A DNA stretch of 64,000 bases from BQJD01 sp964350265 (GTDB taxonomy: Bacteria; Pseudomonadota; Gammaproteobacteria; Arenicellales; CAJQKF01), in contig CAYGJZ010000007.1 of assembly GCA_964350265.1 (NCBI GenBank), positions 21,994 to 85,993 on the forward strand, written 5' to 3'. Position numbers and translations under genes: made by a program. This document shows positions 34,517 through 42,021 of the stretch, piece by piece. The notes under the pieces are model-generated. The model saw only the letters and a list, made by a program, of their open reading frames with translations. It made no database searches and was not told the DNA's origin. Numbering within the stretch: position 1 is the stretch's first letter; each line of letters begins with the position of its first letter.

Positions 34517-34932
34517 GAATGTTCTCCACGCTTGAATTGGTTGAGTTGTCGCCGGTCCCGTTTCCCCGGGCGGCCATCGGCATAGCGTATCGTGCGCCGG
34601 TCGGCGTCCAGTTGTTCGGCGAGCAGCCGGCGTTGCTCGATGCTCTGCGCCGACTCCTCGTACATGGTGCGGGCCAGCTCGGCGCCCACCCGCCGTTCGC
34701 GCAGTTCCCGCACCGTGATTTCGTGGACGAACTGCTCCCGTCGCACCACCAGGGTGTCACCGATGCGCACCGTGCGCGCCGGCTTGGCACGCTGGCCATT
34801 GTGCTCCACCTTGCCCGCCTTCAGCGCCGCTGCCGACAACTGGCGGGTCTTGTAGAAGCGCGCGGCCCACAGCCAGCGGTCCAGGCGCACTGTCTCGTGC
34901 TCGGCTTGGTTGGCTCGGGAACGGTTTGGCAT
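34513..34932 (-). CDS. hslR: RNA-binding S4 domain protein, heat shock protein 15-like
   Basis: 139 residues. The N-terminal S4 domain reads VRLDRWLWAARFYKTRQLSAAALKAGKVEHNGQ in two adjoining parts, and a basic Arg/Lys-rich C-terminal tail follows (about 95-139). Hsp15 rescues stalled 50S subunits carrying nascent chains. The family assignment rests on S4 plus the basic tail and length (E. coli 133). Confidence 0.85.
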   Translation of the reverse strand: MPNRSRANQAEHETVRLDRWLWAARFYKTRQLSAAALKAGKVEHNGQRAKPARTVRIGDTLVVRREQFVHEITVRELRERRVGAELARTMYEESAQSIEQRRLLAEQLDADRRTIRYADGRPGKRDRRQLNQFKRGEHS

Positions 34933-35118
34933 GGGGGGATTCTACCCGCCGCCGAGGGCGTGCGAGGAGTAGCTGAATTGTAATGATTGCGGCCGTTGGG
35001 AGCGCGCCGACGTGCGCGGAGAAACCATTGCAAAATGCTGATCTTACATCGTTTCTCGCCGCGGGCAGCGAGACGACGAGTGGTGCCGTTTCTCCGATGG
35101 CGGGTTAGAAAGGGGCCG

Positions 35119-35135
35119 TAGTTTACTGTAAACTA
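35119..35135. promoter_or_regulatory. Perfect palindrome TAGTTTAC-T-GTAAACTA, candidate operator
   Basis: A 17-bp perfect inverted repeat with a single central base, lying 51 bp before the ATG at 35186 of the barrel-like gene and about 190 bp from hslR. Length and symmetry fit a dimeric repressor site (TetR- or GntR-type). It is A/T-rich in GC-rich surroundings. Regulator unknown; no regulator gene is adjacent. Confidence 0.45.
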
Positions 35136-35185
35136 ACATCGTCGCCGGACTGTCTCCCATGTCGGCACTTCCCGGACCGGATGCC

Positions 35186-35833
35186 ATGATTTACCCGCGG
35201 TCGTCGTCAACCCTGCTGCTTGCCCTGTGCGCCGCACTGGCTGCCGGGTGGTTGCCGGCCAGTGCGCTGGCCCAGTCGGACGAGCCTCTCGGCGGTCGGC
35301 TCGGTGTCGGCTGGTGGGCGGACCCGGTGATCGACAACGGCGACAACGGCGCCACCAACGGCTTCACCGAGATCTGGGTCAACGACGACTGGGGCGTGCG
35401 CAGCGCCCGCTACGAATCCTCCCTGGACGAGTTCGGCGTCGACAATTCCTCCCATGCCAGCATCGACCTGAAACGGCGATTCTTCTCGCTCAGCGAGGAT
35501 CACTTCGTCTCGCTGGGTGCGGGCTGGGAGTCCATCGGCCTGTCTGGCGGCGAATCCTCCTCCGGGCTGCGGCTGAGCGCGGGTGGCCAGTTCAACGTCG
35601 GCGGCACCGTGTCGCTGTACGGTCATACCAGCTGGCTGCCGGAACTCGACGACGTCGGCGGCCGTTCCAATCTCGAGGCCCAGGAGTTCGAGGCCGGGCT
35701 GGCCTTCGACCCGGACCCGTCGATGTCGGTGCGACTGGGCTTTCGCCGCTTCCGCCTGGACTTCGACGAGGGGGGTTCCTCGGCCACCTCGGAAAGCGAC
35801 GGCTTCATCCTGGGGGCGGACTTTCACTGGTGA
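35186..35833 (+). CDS. Exported protein of unknown function, outer-membrane beta-barrel-like
   Basis: 215 residues from the ATG at 35186 (an ATG at 35159 is possible). Signal peptide: hydrophobic TLLLALCAALAAGWL then Ala-Leu-Ala-Gln cleavage near residue 30. The mature part alternates polar and hydrophobic residues with many Gly, Ser and Asp (FFSLSEDHFVSLGAGWESIG; VSLYGHTSWL) and ends in Phe-His-Trp, the aromatic C-terminus common to outer-membrane barrels. An 8-strand porin-like barrel is plausible. I do not recognise the family. Its stop overlaps the nudL start (GTGA). Confidence 0.65.
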   Translation: MIYPRSSSTLLLALCAALAAGWLPASALAQSDEPLGGRLGVGWWADPVIDNGDNGATNGFTEIWVNDDWGVRSARYESSLDEFGVDNSSHASIDLKRRFFSLSEDHFVSLGAGWESIGLSGGESSSGLRLSAGGQFNVGGTVSLYGHTSWLPELDDVGGRSNLEAQEFEAGLAFDPDPSMSVRLGFRRFRLDFDEGGSSATSESDGFILGADFHW

Positions 35834-36453
35834 CGTCTGCTGCCGGGGGCTGTGACCCCATCGACCTGTCGCACATTCGCCGTTCCCTGGAGCAGCCTGC
35901 CACCGTCTACCCGGTGGAAGGCGCCCTGCACGCGGCGGTGGCGATGATCCTGGAACCTTCCCTGGACGAACACTCGATGCTGTTCATCGAGCGTGCCCGC
36001 CGGGACGGCGACCCGTGGTCGGGACAGATCGCCTTCCCCGGTGGACGGCGCGAGCCGGAGGATGCCGATGCCAGGGCGGTGGCGGTGCGCGAGACCTACG
36101 AGGAGATCGGCGTGTCGCTGGCGCCGGAGCACTGCCTTGGCCGTCTCGACGATGTCCGCGGACGGGCCGGCGGCACCTCCGAGGGCATGGTCATTTCCTG
36201 CTTCGTCTTCGCCCTGGAAGAGCCGGCGCCGGTGCGCATGAACGCCGAGGTGGCGGCGGTGGAGCGGCTCAACGTCTCCCACCTGGTGCACTCGGACAAT
36301 CGCTGCCAGGTGGACTGGCGCAAGCTGGAGAACCGCCTGTTCCCCGGGATCCGCTTTGGCCAGGCCGATCCGCGCGTGGTCTGGGGCCTGACCTACCGCT
36401 TCCTGCACCAGTTCTTCACCCGCCTCGGCCACGAACTGCCCGAGGCCGTCTAG
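35830..36453 (+). CDS. nudL: CoA pyrophosphatase, Nudix family
   Basis: 207 residues from a GTG overlapping the previous stop. The Nudix box GGRREPEDADARAVAVRETY...EEIGV is intact (G-x5-E-x7-RE-x2-EE-x-G), preceded by the UPF0035 CoA-binding stretch FIERARRDGDPWSGQIAFPG. Hydrolyses CoA and derivatives to 3',5'-ADP and phosphopantetheine. The start is set by translational coupling; the long upstream in-frame reading runs through the barrel gene out of frame. Its stop shares CTAG with convergent moaB. Confidence 0.88.
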   Translation: MTSAAGGCDPIDLSHIRRSLEQPATVYPVEGALHAAVAMILEPSLDEHSMLFIERARRDGDPWSGQIAFPGGRREPEDADARAVAVRETYEEIGVSLAPEHCLGRLDDVRGRAGGTSEGMVISCFVFALEEPAPVRMNAEVAAVERLNVSHLVHSDNRCQVDWRKLENRLFPGIRFGQADPRVVWGLTYRFLHQFFTRLGHELPEAV

Positions 36454-36968
36454 CGGCCTTCCAGCAGGCGCGGCATCAGTTCCACCAGGTTGCACGGCCG
36501 CGTGCGGTAGTCGAGCTGGCTGGCGATGAGCTGGTCCCAGGCCGTGGCGCAGGCGCCGGACGACCCCGGCAGCACGAACACGTAGGTGCCGTTGGCGACC
36601 CCGGCCAGTGCCCGCGACTGCAGCGAGGAGGTGCCGATCTCGGCGTGGGACACGCTGCGGAACATCTCGCCGAAGCCGTCGATGCACTTGTCCAGCAACG
36701 GCGTCACCGCTTCCGGCGTTCCGTCGCGGCCGGTGACGCCGGTCCCGCCGGTGGTCAGGATGACCTGGATCGCGGGGTCGGCGATCCAGCCGGACACGAT
36801 GGCGCGGATGGCATAGACATCGTCCCGGCAGATGGCCTTGCCGGCCACCTGGTGACCGGCGGCCCCGGCGCGGGCCACCAGCAGCTTGCCGGACTTGTCC
36901 TCGGCTTCGCCGCGGGTATCGGAAACGGTCAGCACGCACATGGTGACCGGGATGAACGCTCTGCTCAT
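36450..36968 (-). CDS. moaB: Molybdenum cofactor biosynthesis protein MoaB
   Basis: 172-residue MoaB/Mog fold. Conserved VLTVSDTRGEAEDKSG, VILTTGGTGVTGRDGTPEAV and FVLPGSSGACATAW (molybdopterin-binding loops). Catalyses adenylylation of molybdopterin or a related step; in E. coli MoaB is dispensable and Mog does this. It is divergent from moaD-moaE with 151 bp between. moaA, moaC, mog and moeA are not in the window. Confidence 0.92.
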   Translation of the reverse strand: MSRAFIPVTMCVLTVSDTRGEAEDKSGKLLVARAGAAGHQVAGKAICRDDVYAIRAIVSGWIADPAIQVILTTGGTGVTGRDGTPEAVTPLLDKCIDGFGEMFRSVSHAEIGTSSLQSRALAGVANGTYVFVLPGSSGACATAWDQLIASQLDYRTRPCNLVELMPRLLEGR

Positions 36969-37119
36969 GGTGCCAGGCTCCGGGTTGGCGCCGCGCCGAT
37001 CATCGAACGCGGCGGTCAGACATGGTTTAATAGCTGGATCGGGGAAGGGGCGATGCCCGTCCCCCGGCAGCTCTGTTCTTCAAGGATCATATCGCGAGGT
37101 GCCAAGCGCACAGTAGCCC

Positions 37120-37347
37120 ATGAGTATCACGGTACGATTTTTTGCCTCCCTGCGCGAACAGGTGGGCACCGGTGAAGTGGTCGTCGATGCCCCGGTGAAC
37201 GATGCCCGCACGCTGTGGCGGGAAGCCACCGGCCTGGCCCTCGACCCGCACGTGCTGGTGGCCATCAACCATGCCTATGCCGATGCCGATGCCAGGGTCG
37301 CCGATGGCGACGAGGTCGCCTTCTTCCCGCCGGTCACCGGCGGCTGA
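37120..37347 (+). CDS. moaD: Molybdopterin synthase sulfur carrier subunit MoaD
   Basis: 75-residue ubiquitin-like protein ending in Gly-Gly (FFPPVTGG), the C-terminus that is thiocarboxylated to donate sulfur. The N-terminus ITVRFFASLREQVG is typical. It is followed 16 bp later by moaE, its catalytic partner. Confidence 0.93.
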   Translation: MSITVRFFASLREQVGTGEVVVDAPVNDARTLWREATGLALDPHVLVAINHAYADADARVADGDEVAFFPPVTGG

Positions 37348-37363
37348 GCAGGACCGTCTGCCC

Positions 37364-37801
37364 ATGATCATCGAACTGCGCGAAACCGCCTTCGCACCCT
37401 ACCGCGAACTGGCCGACCTGGTGGAACGGCGAGACGACCTGGCCGGGCGCTACGGCGCCAACGCGGTGTTCATCGGCGCCATGCGCAACGTCAACGAGGG
37501 TGAGTCGGTGCACGCCATGGTCCTCGAGCACTATCCCGGCATGACCGAGCGCGAGCTCGAGCGCCTGTGCAGTGCCTGTGTCGACGGCGTCGAGGTGCTC
37601 GAGTTGCTGGTGATTCACCGGGTCGGCGAGGTGCTGCCGGGTGATCCCATCGTGCTGGTAGCGGTCTGGACCGCCCATCGCGCCGAGGCCTTTCGCGTCT
37701 GTCGCGAGGTGATGGAGGCGCTCAAGCACCAGGCGCCGTTCTGGAAGCGCGAGCAGCTCGACGACCGGCTGCGCTGGGTGGAGACGAATACGCCCGGCTA
37801 G
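37364..37801 (+). CDS. moaE: Molybdopterin synthase catalytic subunit MoaE
   Basis: 145 residues from the ATG at 37364. Converts precursor Z (cPMP) to molybdopterin with MoaD thiocarboxylate. Conserved HRVGEVLPGDPIVLVAVWTAHR and active-site Lys in LKHQAPFWKRE are present. Its TAG shares CTAG with the convergent folD-like gene. Confidence 0.94.
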   Translation: MIIELRETAFAPYRELADLVERRDDLAGRYGANAVFIGAMRNVNEGESVHAMVLEHYPGMTERELERLCSACVDGVEVLELLVIHRVGEVLPGDPIVLVAVWTAHRAEAFRVCREVMEALKHQAPFWKREQLDDRLRWVETNTPG

Positions 37802-38694
37802 CGCATGGTCTTCGGCGAGTACTCGCGACCGTAGGCCGCCTGCTGGCGTCGCAATGCCACCAGGGTGTTGCGCATCAGCATGGCCACCGTCACCGGCCCG
37901 ACGCCGCCGGGCACCGGGGTGATCCAGCCGGCCACGTCGGCAGCGCTTTCGTAGTCGACATCGCCGACCACGCGATCGGCGGTTCCGTCGTGTTCCACGT
38001 TGATGCCGATGTCGATCACCGCCGCCCCCGGCTTGATCATCTCGCCGGTGATCAGTCGCGGCTTGCCCACCGCGACGAAGATCGCGTCGGCGCGGCGGGA
38101 GTGAATCGGCACGCTGCGGGTCATGTGGTGACACACCGTCACCGTTGCTCCCTCGGCCATCAGCAGGAAGGCAATCGGCTTGCCGACGATTTCCGAGTGG
38201 CCGATGACCACTACTTCCAGGCCCTCCAGCGGCAGCCCGGTATTGCGCAGCAGTTCCACCGACGCCGCCGCCGTGCAGGGCGCCAGGTCGAGCTCGTTGT
38301 AGACGATGTTGCCGATGGAGGCCGGATTCAGTCCCTCGACGTCCTTGAACGGGTGTACCGCCGACTGCAGCGCCTTGATCGAGATCTGCGGCGGTACCGG
38401 GCGTTGCAGGATGACGCCGGTGATGCGGGGGTCGACGTTCATCGCCTCGATGCCGACCTTGACCTCTTCCTGGGTCACGTTTTCCGGGTAGCGGCGGTTC
38501 TCGAAGGCAATGCCGACCCGTTCGGCGGCGCGGCGCTGGTTGCGCACGTAGACGTCGACGTCGGACTCTTCGCCGATGGTGATCGAGACCAGCTTCGGAT
38601 TCCAGCCCTGCCCGACAAGGCCTTCGATGCCGGCGGCCACCTCGGAGAGGATTCGGTCGGCCACGGGTTTTCCACGCAGGTCGCGATCACGCAT
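37798..38694 (-). CDS. FolD-like protein (methylene-THF dehydrogenase/cyclohydrolase family) with altered catalytic residues
   Basis: 298 residues from the ATG at 38694. The overall FolD fold is intact: YVRNQRRAAERVGI, GVILQRPVPP, KDVEGLNP, VVIGHSEIVGKPIA (Rossmann), and the C-terminal ITPVPGGVGPVTVAML signature. Against E. coli and human enzymes, Tyr49 and Gln97 are kept, but the catalytic Lys is Gln53 and the conserved Asp of KDVDG is Glu120. In characterised FolD the Lys is required for cyclohydrolase activity, so this is likely a dehydrogenase-only or repurposed paralogue. Divergently transcribed from the glycosyltransferase-PqqD genes with 147 bp between. An alternative GTG lies 6 bp upstream. 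Confidence 0.85.
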   Translation of the reverse strand: MRDRDLRGKPVADRILSEVAAGIEGLVGQGWNPKLVSITIGEESDVDVYVRNQRRAAERVGIAFENRRYPENVTQEEVKVGIEAMNVDPRITGVILQRPVPPQISIKALQSAVHPFKDVEGLNPASIGNIVYNELDLAPCTAAASVELLRNTGLPLEGLEVVVIGHSEIVGKPIAFLLMAEGATVTVCHHMTRSVPIHSRRADAIFVAVGKPRLITGEMIKPGAAVIDIGINVEHDGTADRVVGDVDYESAADVAGWITPVPGGVGPVTVAMLMRNTLVALRRQQAAYGREYSPKTMR

Positions 38695-38780
38695 GTTCAC
38701 AAACGTTCCAGTCGGGTTGTCACGGAGGGTCGGCGCGACATTGTGCCCGCCCCGGCGTTGCCGGGCAATCCGTCGGACGA

Positions 38781-38815
38781 GCAAGTGCTTCGATGCTACC
38801 ATCAGCGAAACTTGC
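38781..38815. promoter_or_regulatory. Inverted repeat GCAAGT-N23-ACTTGC in divergent folD-like / glycosyltransferase interval
   Basis: The half-sites GCAAGT (38781-38786) and ACTTGC (38810-38815) are separated by 23 bp, so their start-to-start distance is 29 bp, close to three helical turns. They lie in the 147-bp interval shared by both promoters. Could be a binding site coordinating both transcripts; short half-sites make chance occurrence possible. Confidence 0.3.
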
Positions 38816-38841
38816 ACAGCGGATCAATCTTCGGGGGGACG

Positions 38842-40164
38842 ATGACGATCACGGCGAACACGGCGGACCGCTACGCGCACTGGAACGGCTTGTTGTTCGG
38901 CGGTCACTACGTGCTCTCGGTGGACCCGGTCATTCTCCTCTTCGAGGGTGGCTTCCAGCACCGCGCCGAGTCGATCCAGCCGCCGTTGCCGGCGGGCTGC
39001 CAACCGGACATCACCATCGAGATGCTGTCGTGGTGGCTGTCGCCGACCACCGCCACGCAGTTTGCCCGCCGTCACGAGGCGCAGCGCGACGGCATTCGAC
39101 GGCTCGTGCTGACCAACGTTGCCGACGAGGAGGCCAACCGGCTGGCCGCGGGGGTCGACGGCTTCTGCTGCAACAAGGAGATGTTCGCCCTCGACGAACT
39201 GTTCCGCCCGCTCGACGAGGAGAGGTGCTACGACGCCATCTACGTCGGCCGCCTGGCGCCGGGCAAGCGTCACCACCTGGCCAGCCAGGTGCCGCGTCTG
39301 CGCCTGCTCACCGGCGGCATCGGCACCGTGCAGGGCGACAACGACCTTCAAGGTGTCGACTTCGACAAGCTGCGTCGCATCGGCCTGCGGGAAGATGTCT
39401 CGGCAAGTTTTTCCTTCCTGTCATTGCCCAAGGTCTGCCAGGAGATCAACCGCAGCCACTGCGGCCTGCTGCTGTCCTCCATCGAGGGCATGACCCGGGC
39501 CTCCACCCAGTACCTGCTGTGCGGGCGACCGGTGGTGTCGACCCGTTCGCAGGGCGGGCGCGCGGTGTTCTACGACGAGTGCACTTCGCTGATCGTCGAC
39601 GACCAACCGGCCAGCGTGGCCGCCGCGGTGGCACGACTGGTGGAGGAGCGCCGCGACCCGCGGGAGATCCGGGCCCGCACCGTGCACCGCATCCGCACCT
39701 GGCGCTACCAGTTCGCCCGGCGCATCGCGGCGCTGCGGGTCGAGGCCGGTGGCACGGCGGTGACACCGGAACAGGTCTACCTCGACCTGTTTGCCGATTT
39801 CGCACGCCTGCGCGAACGCCACCTGCCGGCCGGCAGCCGTTGGCACGATCTCGATCTCACCCGCTTCGACTACCCGTCGCGGCGCAGCATGCTGGCGATC
39901 GACGATGCCGACCTGGCGGTGACCCGCACGGCAGAAGGCTGGCAGCTTGCCCGCGGCGAGGCCGTCGCCACCCTCGGCGACTGCGGCGCCTGGGTGCTGT
40001 CACGCATCCTGGAAGGTGACGACGTGGATACCGTCATCGCCCGGGGCCACCAACACTACGGCGCAGCGACGGCACTGGCCGAGGACGTGCGCGAGGTGGT
40101 GTCCACGCTGATCGCGCTGGGTGTCGTCGACCTCGTGGAGGCGACCACCGCGCAGCCGGCGTAG
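38842..40164 (+). CDS. Glycosyltransferase-like protein with C-terminal PqqD-like (RRE-like) region, copy 1
   Basis: 440 residues; ATG preceded by a strong GGGGGG ribosome site. Residues 130-265 look like the donor half of a GT-B/GT4 enzyme: YVGRLAPGKRHH (133-145), SSIEGMTRASTQYLLCGRP (212-230, like the E-x7-E loop but with Gln for the second Glu) and VVSTRSQGGR. Residues 351-433 look like PqqD: short beta strands, then WVLSRILEGDDVDTVI and a last helix ending in LIALGVVDL, as in PqqD where the domain binds a peptide leader. The N-terminal 120 residues are conserved in the next gene only. Family calls are by pattern; peptide glycosylation is inference. Confidence 0.6.
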   Translation: MTITANTADRYAHWNGLLFGGHYVLSVDPVILLFEGGFQHRAESIQPPLPAGCQPDITIEMLSWWLSPTTATQFARRHEAQRDGIRRLVLTNVADEEANRLAAGVDGFCCNKEMFALDELFRPLDEERCYDAIYVGRLAPGKRHHLASQVPRLRLLTGGIGTVQGDNDLQGVDFDKLRRIGLREDVSASFSFLSLPKVCQEINRSHCGLLLSSIEGMTRASTQYLLCGRPVVSTRSQGGRAVFYDECTSLIVDDQPASVAAAVARLVEERRDPREIRARTVHRIRTWRYQFARRIAALRVEAGGTAVTPEQVYLDLFADFARLRERHLPAGSRWHDLDLTRFDYPSRRSMLAIDDADLAVTRTAEGWQLARGEAVATLGDCGAWVLSRILEGDDVDTVIARGHQHYGAATALAEDVREVVSTLIALGVVDLVEATTAQPA

Positions 40165-40203
40165 CGGTTTCCCTTTGCCACCACGCGTTGCTACCATCCG
40201 CCG

Positions 40204-41577
40204 ATGCCCGCCGCCAACCTGCCACCTGCCCGCACCGCCGAAGATTTCCTGACCCACTGGAACTACCTGCCGTCCATCGGCTACTTCGTGCTTTCGGTGG
40301 AGCCGCTGATCGTGCTCTACAACGGCTCCTACCAGCACCTGCCCGACTACCCGGTGCCGCCACTGCCCGCGGGCATGCGACCGGACGTGGTCATCGAGAT
40401 GATGTCCTGGGTGCTTTCGCCGTCCACCGCGGAGCAGGTTGCGCGACGCTACGACAACCAGCGCGACGGCGTGCGTCGGATGCTGATGGTCAACGTGCCG
40501 GTGGAGGATGCGGTTCGCCGTGCCGTCGGCATCGACGGCTTTCGCTGTCACAAGGAAATCTTCGCCCTCACCGACATCTTCCGTCCCGAGCCTGCGCCCA
40601 CCTGTCACGACGCGGTCTACGTGGCGCGGCTGGCGGCGTTCAAGCGTCACCCGCTGGCCAGTGCCGTGCCGAACCTGCACCTGCTCACCGGTGGACTCGG
40701 CGAGATCGAGTGGAACCGTCCCAATACCCGGGCATCGGTGGACGACCTCGCCCGCCTGGGCATGCACCCGACCACCACCGCCTGCCTGGATTTTCTCGAC
40801 GCTGCCGCGGTGGCGCGCACCATCAACCAGTCCCGTTGCGGCCTGGCGCTGTCCGCCGTGGAGGGGATCATGCGCGCGTCCACGCAGTACCTGATGTGCG
40901 GCCGGCCGGTGGTGTCCACCAGGAGCATCGGCGGGCGCGACTTCTTCTACGACGAGTACACCGCGGTGATGGTGGACGACGACCCGCGGGCGGTGGCCGG
41001 CGCGGTCGCGCAGTTGCGCGAGGAACCCCGGGACAGCGCCGAGATCCGCCGGCGCACCATGAACCGCATACGCCACGAGCGCTACCGCTTCGCCACCGAG
41101 GTGGCGAGGCTGTGCCGCGAGGCCGGTGGCCACGTGGCGCCGGAGTCCATCTACTGCGAACTGTTCGGCGACTACCTGCGCCTTGCCCGGCGCTATCGGC
41201 GCGCAGACCTGTCCGCGCCCGCCATCGACGTTGATCAAAGCCTGCGCTACACGGACGGCCCGGCGTCGATCGGCTTCCCGGCGCTGGACGAGTTCGGCAT
41301 CGAGCCTGCCGGCGACGGCTGGACGCTCACCCGCGGTGGCGATGAAGCCGCCCGCCTGGATGCCCCGGCCGCCTGGCTGCTGTCGCGTCTCCTGGCCGGA
41401 GACGAGGTGGCGCAACTGGTGGCACAGGTGGCCAGTCGATCGGACCACGCCGAGGACGAGGTGCGTGACTCGCTGGCCGCGCTGGTCGGTCTCGGGGTGG
41501 TCGATTTCACTACCGCGGCGGCCACCGGGCTTGATTGCCAGGGCAACGATAAGCGGCTATCCTTTTCCGGCCGCTGA
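40204..41577 (+). CDS. Glycosyltransferase-like protein with C-terminal PqqD-like region, copy 2
   Basis: 457 residues, a tandem paralogue of the gene 39 bp upstream. Shared blocks in order: FVLSVEPLIVLYNGSYQH (28-45), PPLPAGMRPDVVIEMMSW (52-69), VDGF-like GIDGFRCHKEIFAL (109-122), VARLAAFKRHPLAS (140-153), SAVEGIMRASTQYLMCGRP (217-235). The PqqD-like end spans about 360-436 (WLLSRLLAGDEVAQLV; LAALVGLGVVDF), followed by a 20-residue tail. The GRLxPxK donor-site Gly is Ala here (ARLAAFKRH), so activity may differ from copy 1; the pair may act as a heterodimer. Confidence 0.6.
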   Translation: MPAANLPPARTAEDFLTHWNYLPSIGYFVLSVEPLIVLYNGSYQHLPDYPVPPLPAGMRPDVVIEMMSWVLSPSTAEQVARRYDNQRDGVRRMLMVNVPVEDAVRRAVGIDGFRCHKEIFALTDIFRPEPAPTCHDAVYVARLAAFKRHPLASAVPNLHLLTGGLGEIEWNRPNTRASVDDLARLGMHPTTTACLDFLDAAAVARTINQSRCGLALSAVEGIMRASTQYLMCGRPVVSTRSIGGRDFFYDEYTAVMVDDDPRAVAGAVAQLREEPRDSAEIRRRTMNRIRHERYRFATEVARLCREAGGHVAPESIYCELFGDYLRLARRYRRADLSAPAIDVDQSLRYTDGPASIGFPALDEFGIEPAGDGWTLTRGGDEAARLDAPAAWLLSRLLAGDEVAQLVAQVASRSDHAEDEVRDSLAALVGLGVVDFTTAAATGLDCQGNDKRLSFSGR

Positions 41578-41605
41578 CCATGCCACCGAGCGCGAGGTGC
41601 CTGTC

Positions 41606-41962
41606 ATGGCGAAGTCGATGAACGACATCCTGCATCCGTCCAGCACGCCGGCAAGCGGCTTCCCCGATGCCCCGGAGGGCTGGACGCCCGCGCAGGCCGA
41701 GCGTGCCGCGGAAGCCGAGAACCTTGAGCTCACCGAGGACCACTGGGCGGTGATCCGCGCCCTGCACGGACTCTATGCCCGCGGCGGCGACCCGGGCGTG
41801 CGCACCATTCACGATGCCTTCGAAGAGCACTTCCACGCCAAGGGCGGGGTGCGCTACCTGTATCGCATCCTGCCCGCCGGACCCGTGGCCCAGGGTTGTC
41901 GACTGGCCGGGCTGAAGCCGCCGGTGGGCAGTACCGACGCTTCCTTTGGCAGCGTGCAGTAG
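41606..41962 (+). CDS. DsrC/TusE-family sulfur-relay-like protein lacking the penultimate cysteine
   Basis: 118 residues, ATG with GAGG about 8 bases upstream. The body matches DsrC/TusE: WTPAQAERAAEAENLELTED, HWAVIRALHGLYARGG, YLYRILPAGPVAQGCRLAGL. Its only cysteine, Cys98, is the upstream (CysB) position; the penultimate-type CysA position is Ser109, and the chain continues nine residues past it. TusE keeps only CysA and DsrC both, so this variant has the reverse pattern. It may carry sulfur on one thiol, or bind DNA or a partner without redox chemistry. Follows the second PqqD-like gene by 28 bp. Confidence 0.75.
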   Translation: MAKSMNDILHPSSTPASGFPDAPEGWTPAQAERAAEAENLELTEDHWAVIRALHGLYARGGDPGVRTIHDAFEEHFHAKGGVRYLYRILPAGPVAQGCRLAGLKPPVGSTDASFGSVQ

Positions 41963-42021
41963 CGGCCCGGCCGCGAACCCGCGCGACAGCATTCCTTCAC
42001 CAACCGAGAAAGACTGATCTC

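Noticed and set aside
36969..37119. Molybdenum cofactor riboswitch before moaD
   Set aside because: The 151-bp region shows no structure I can match to the Moco RNA motif.
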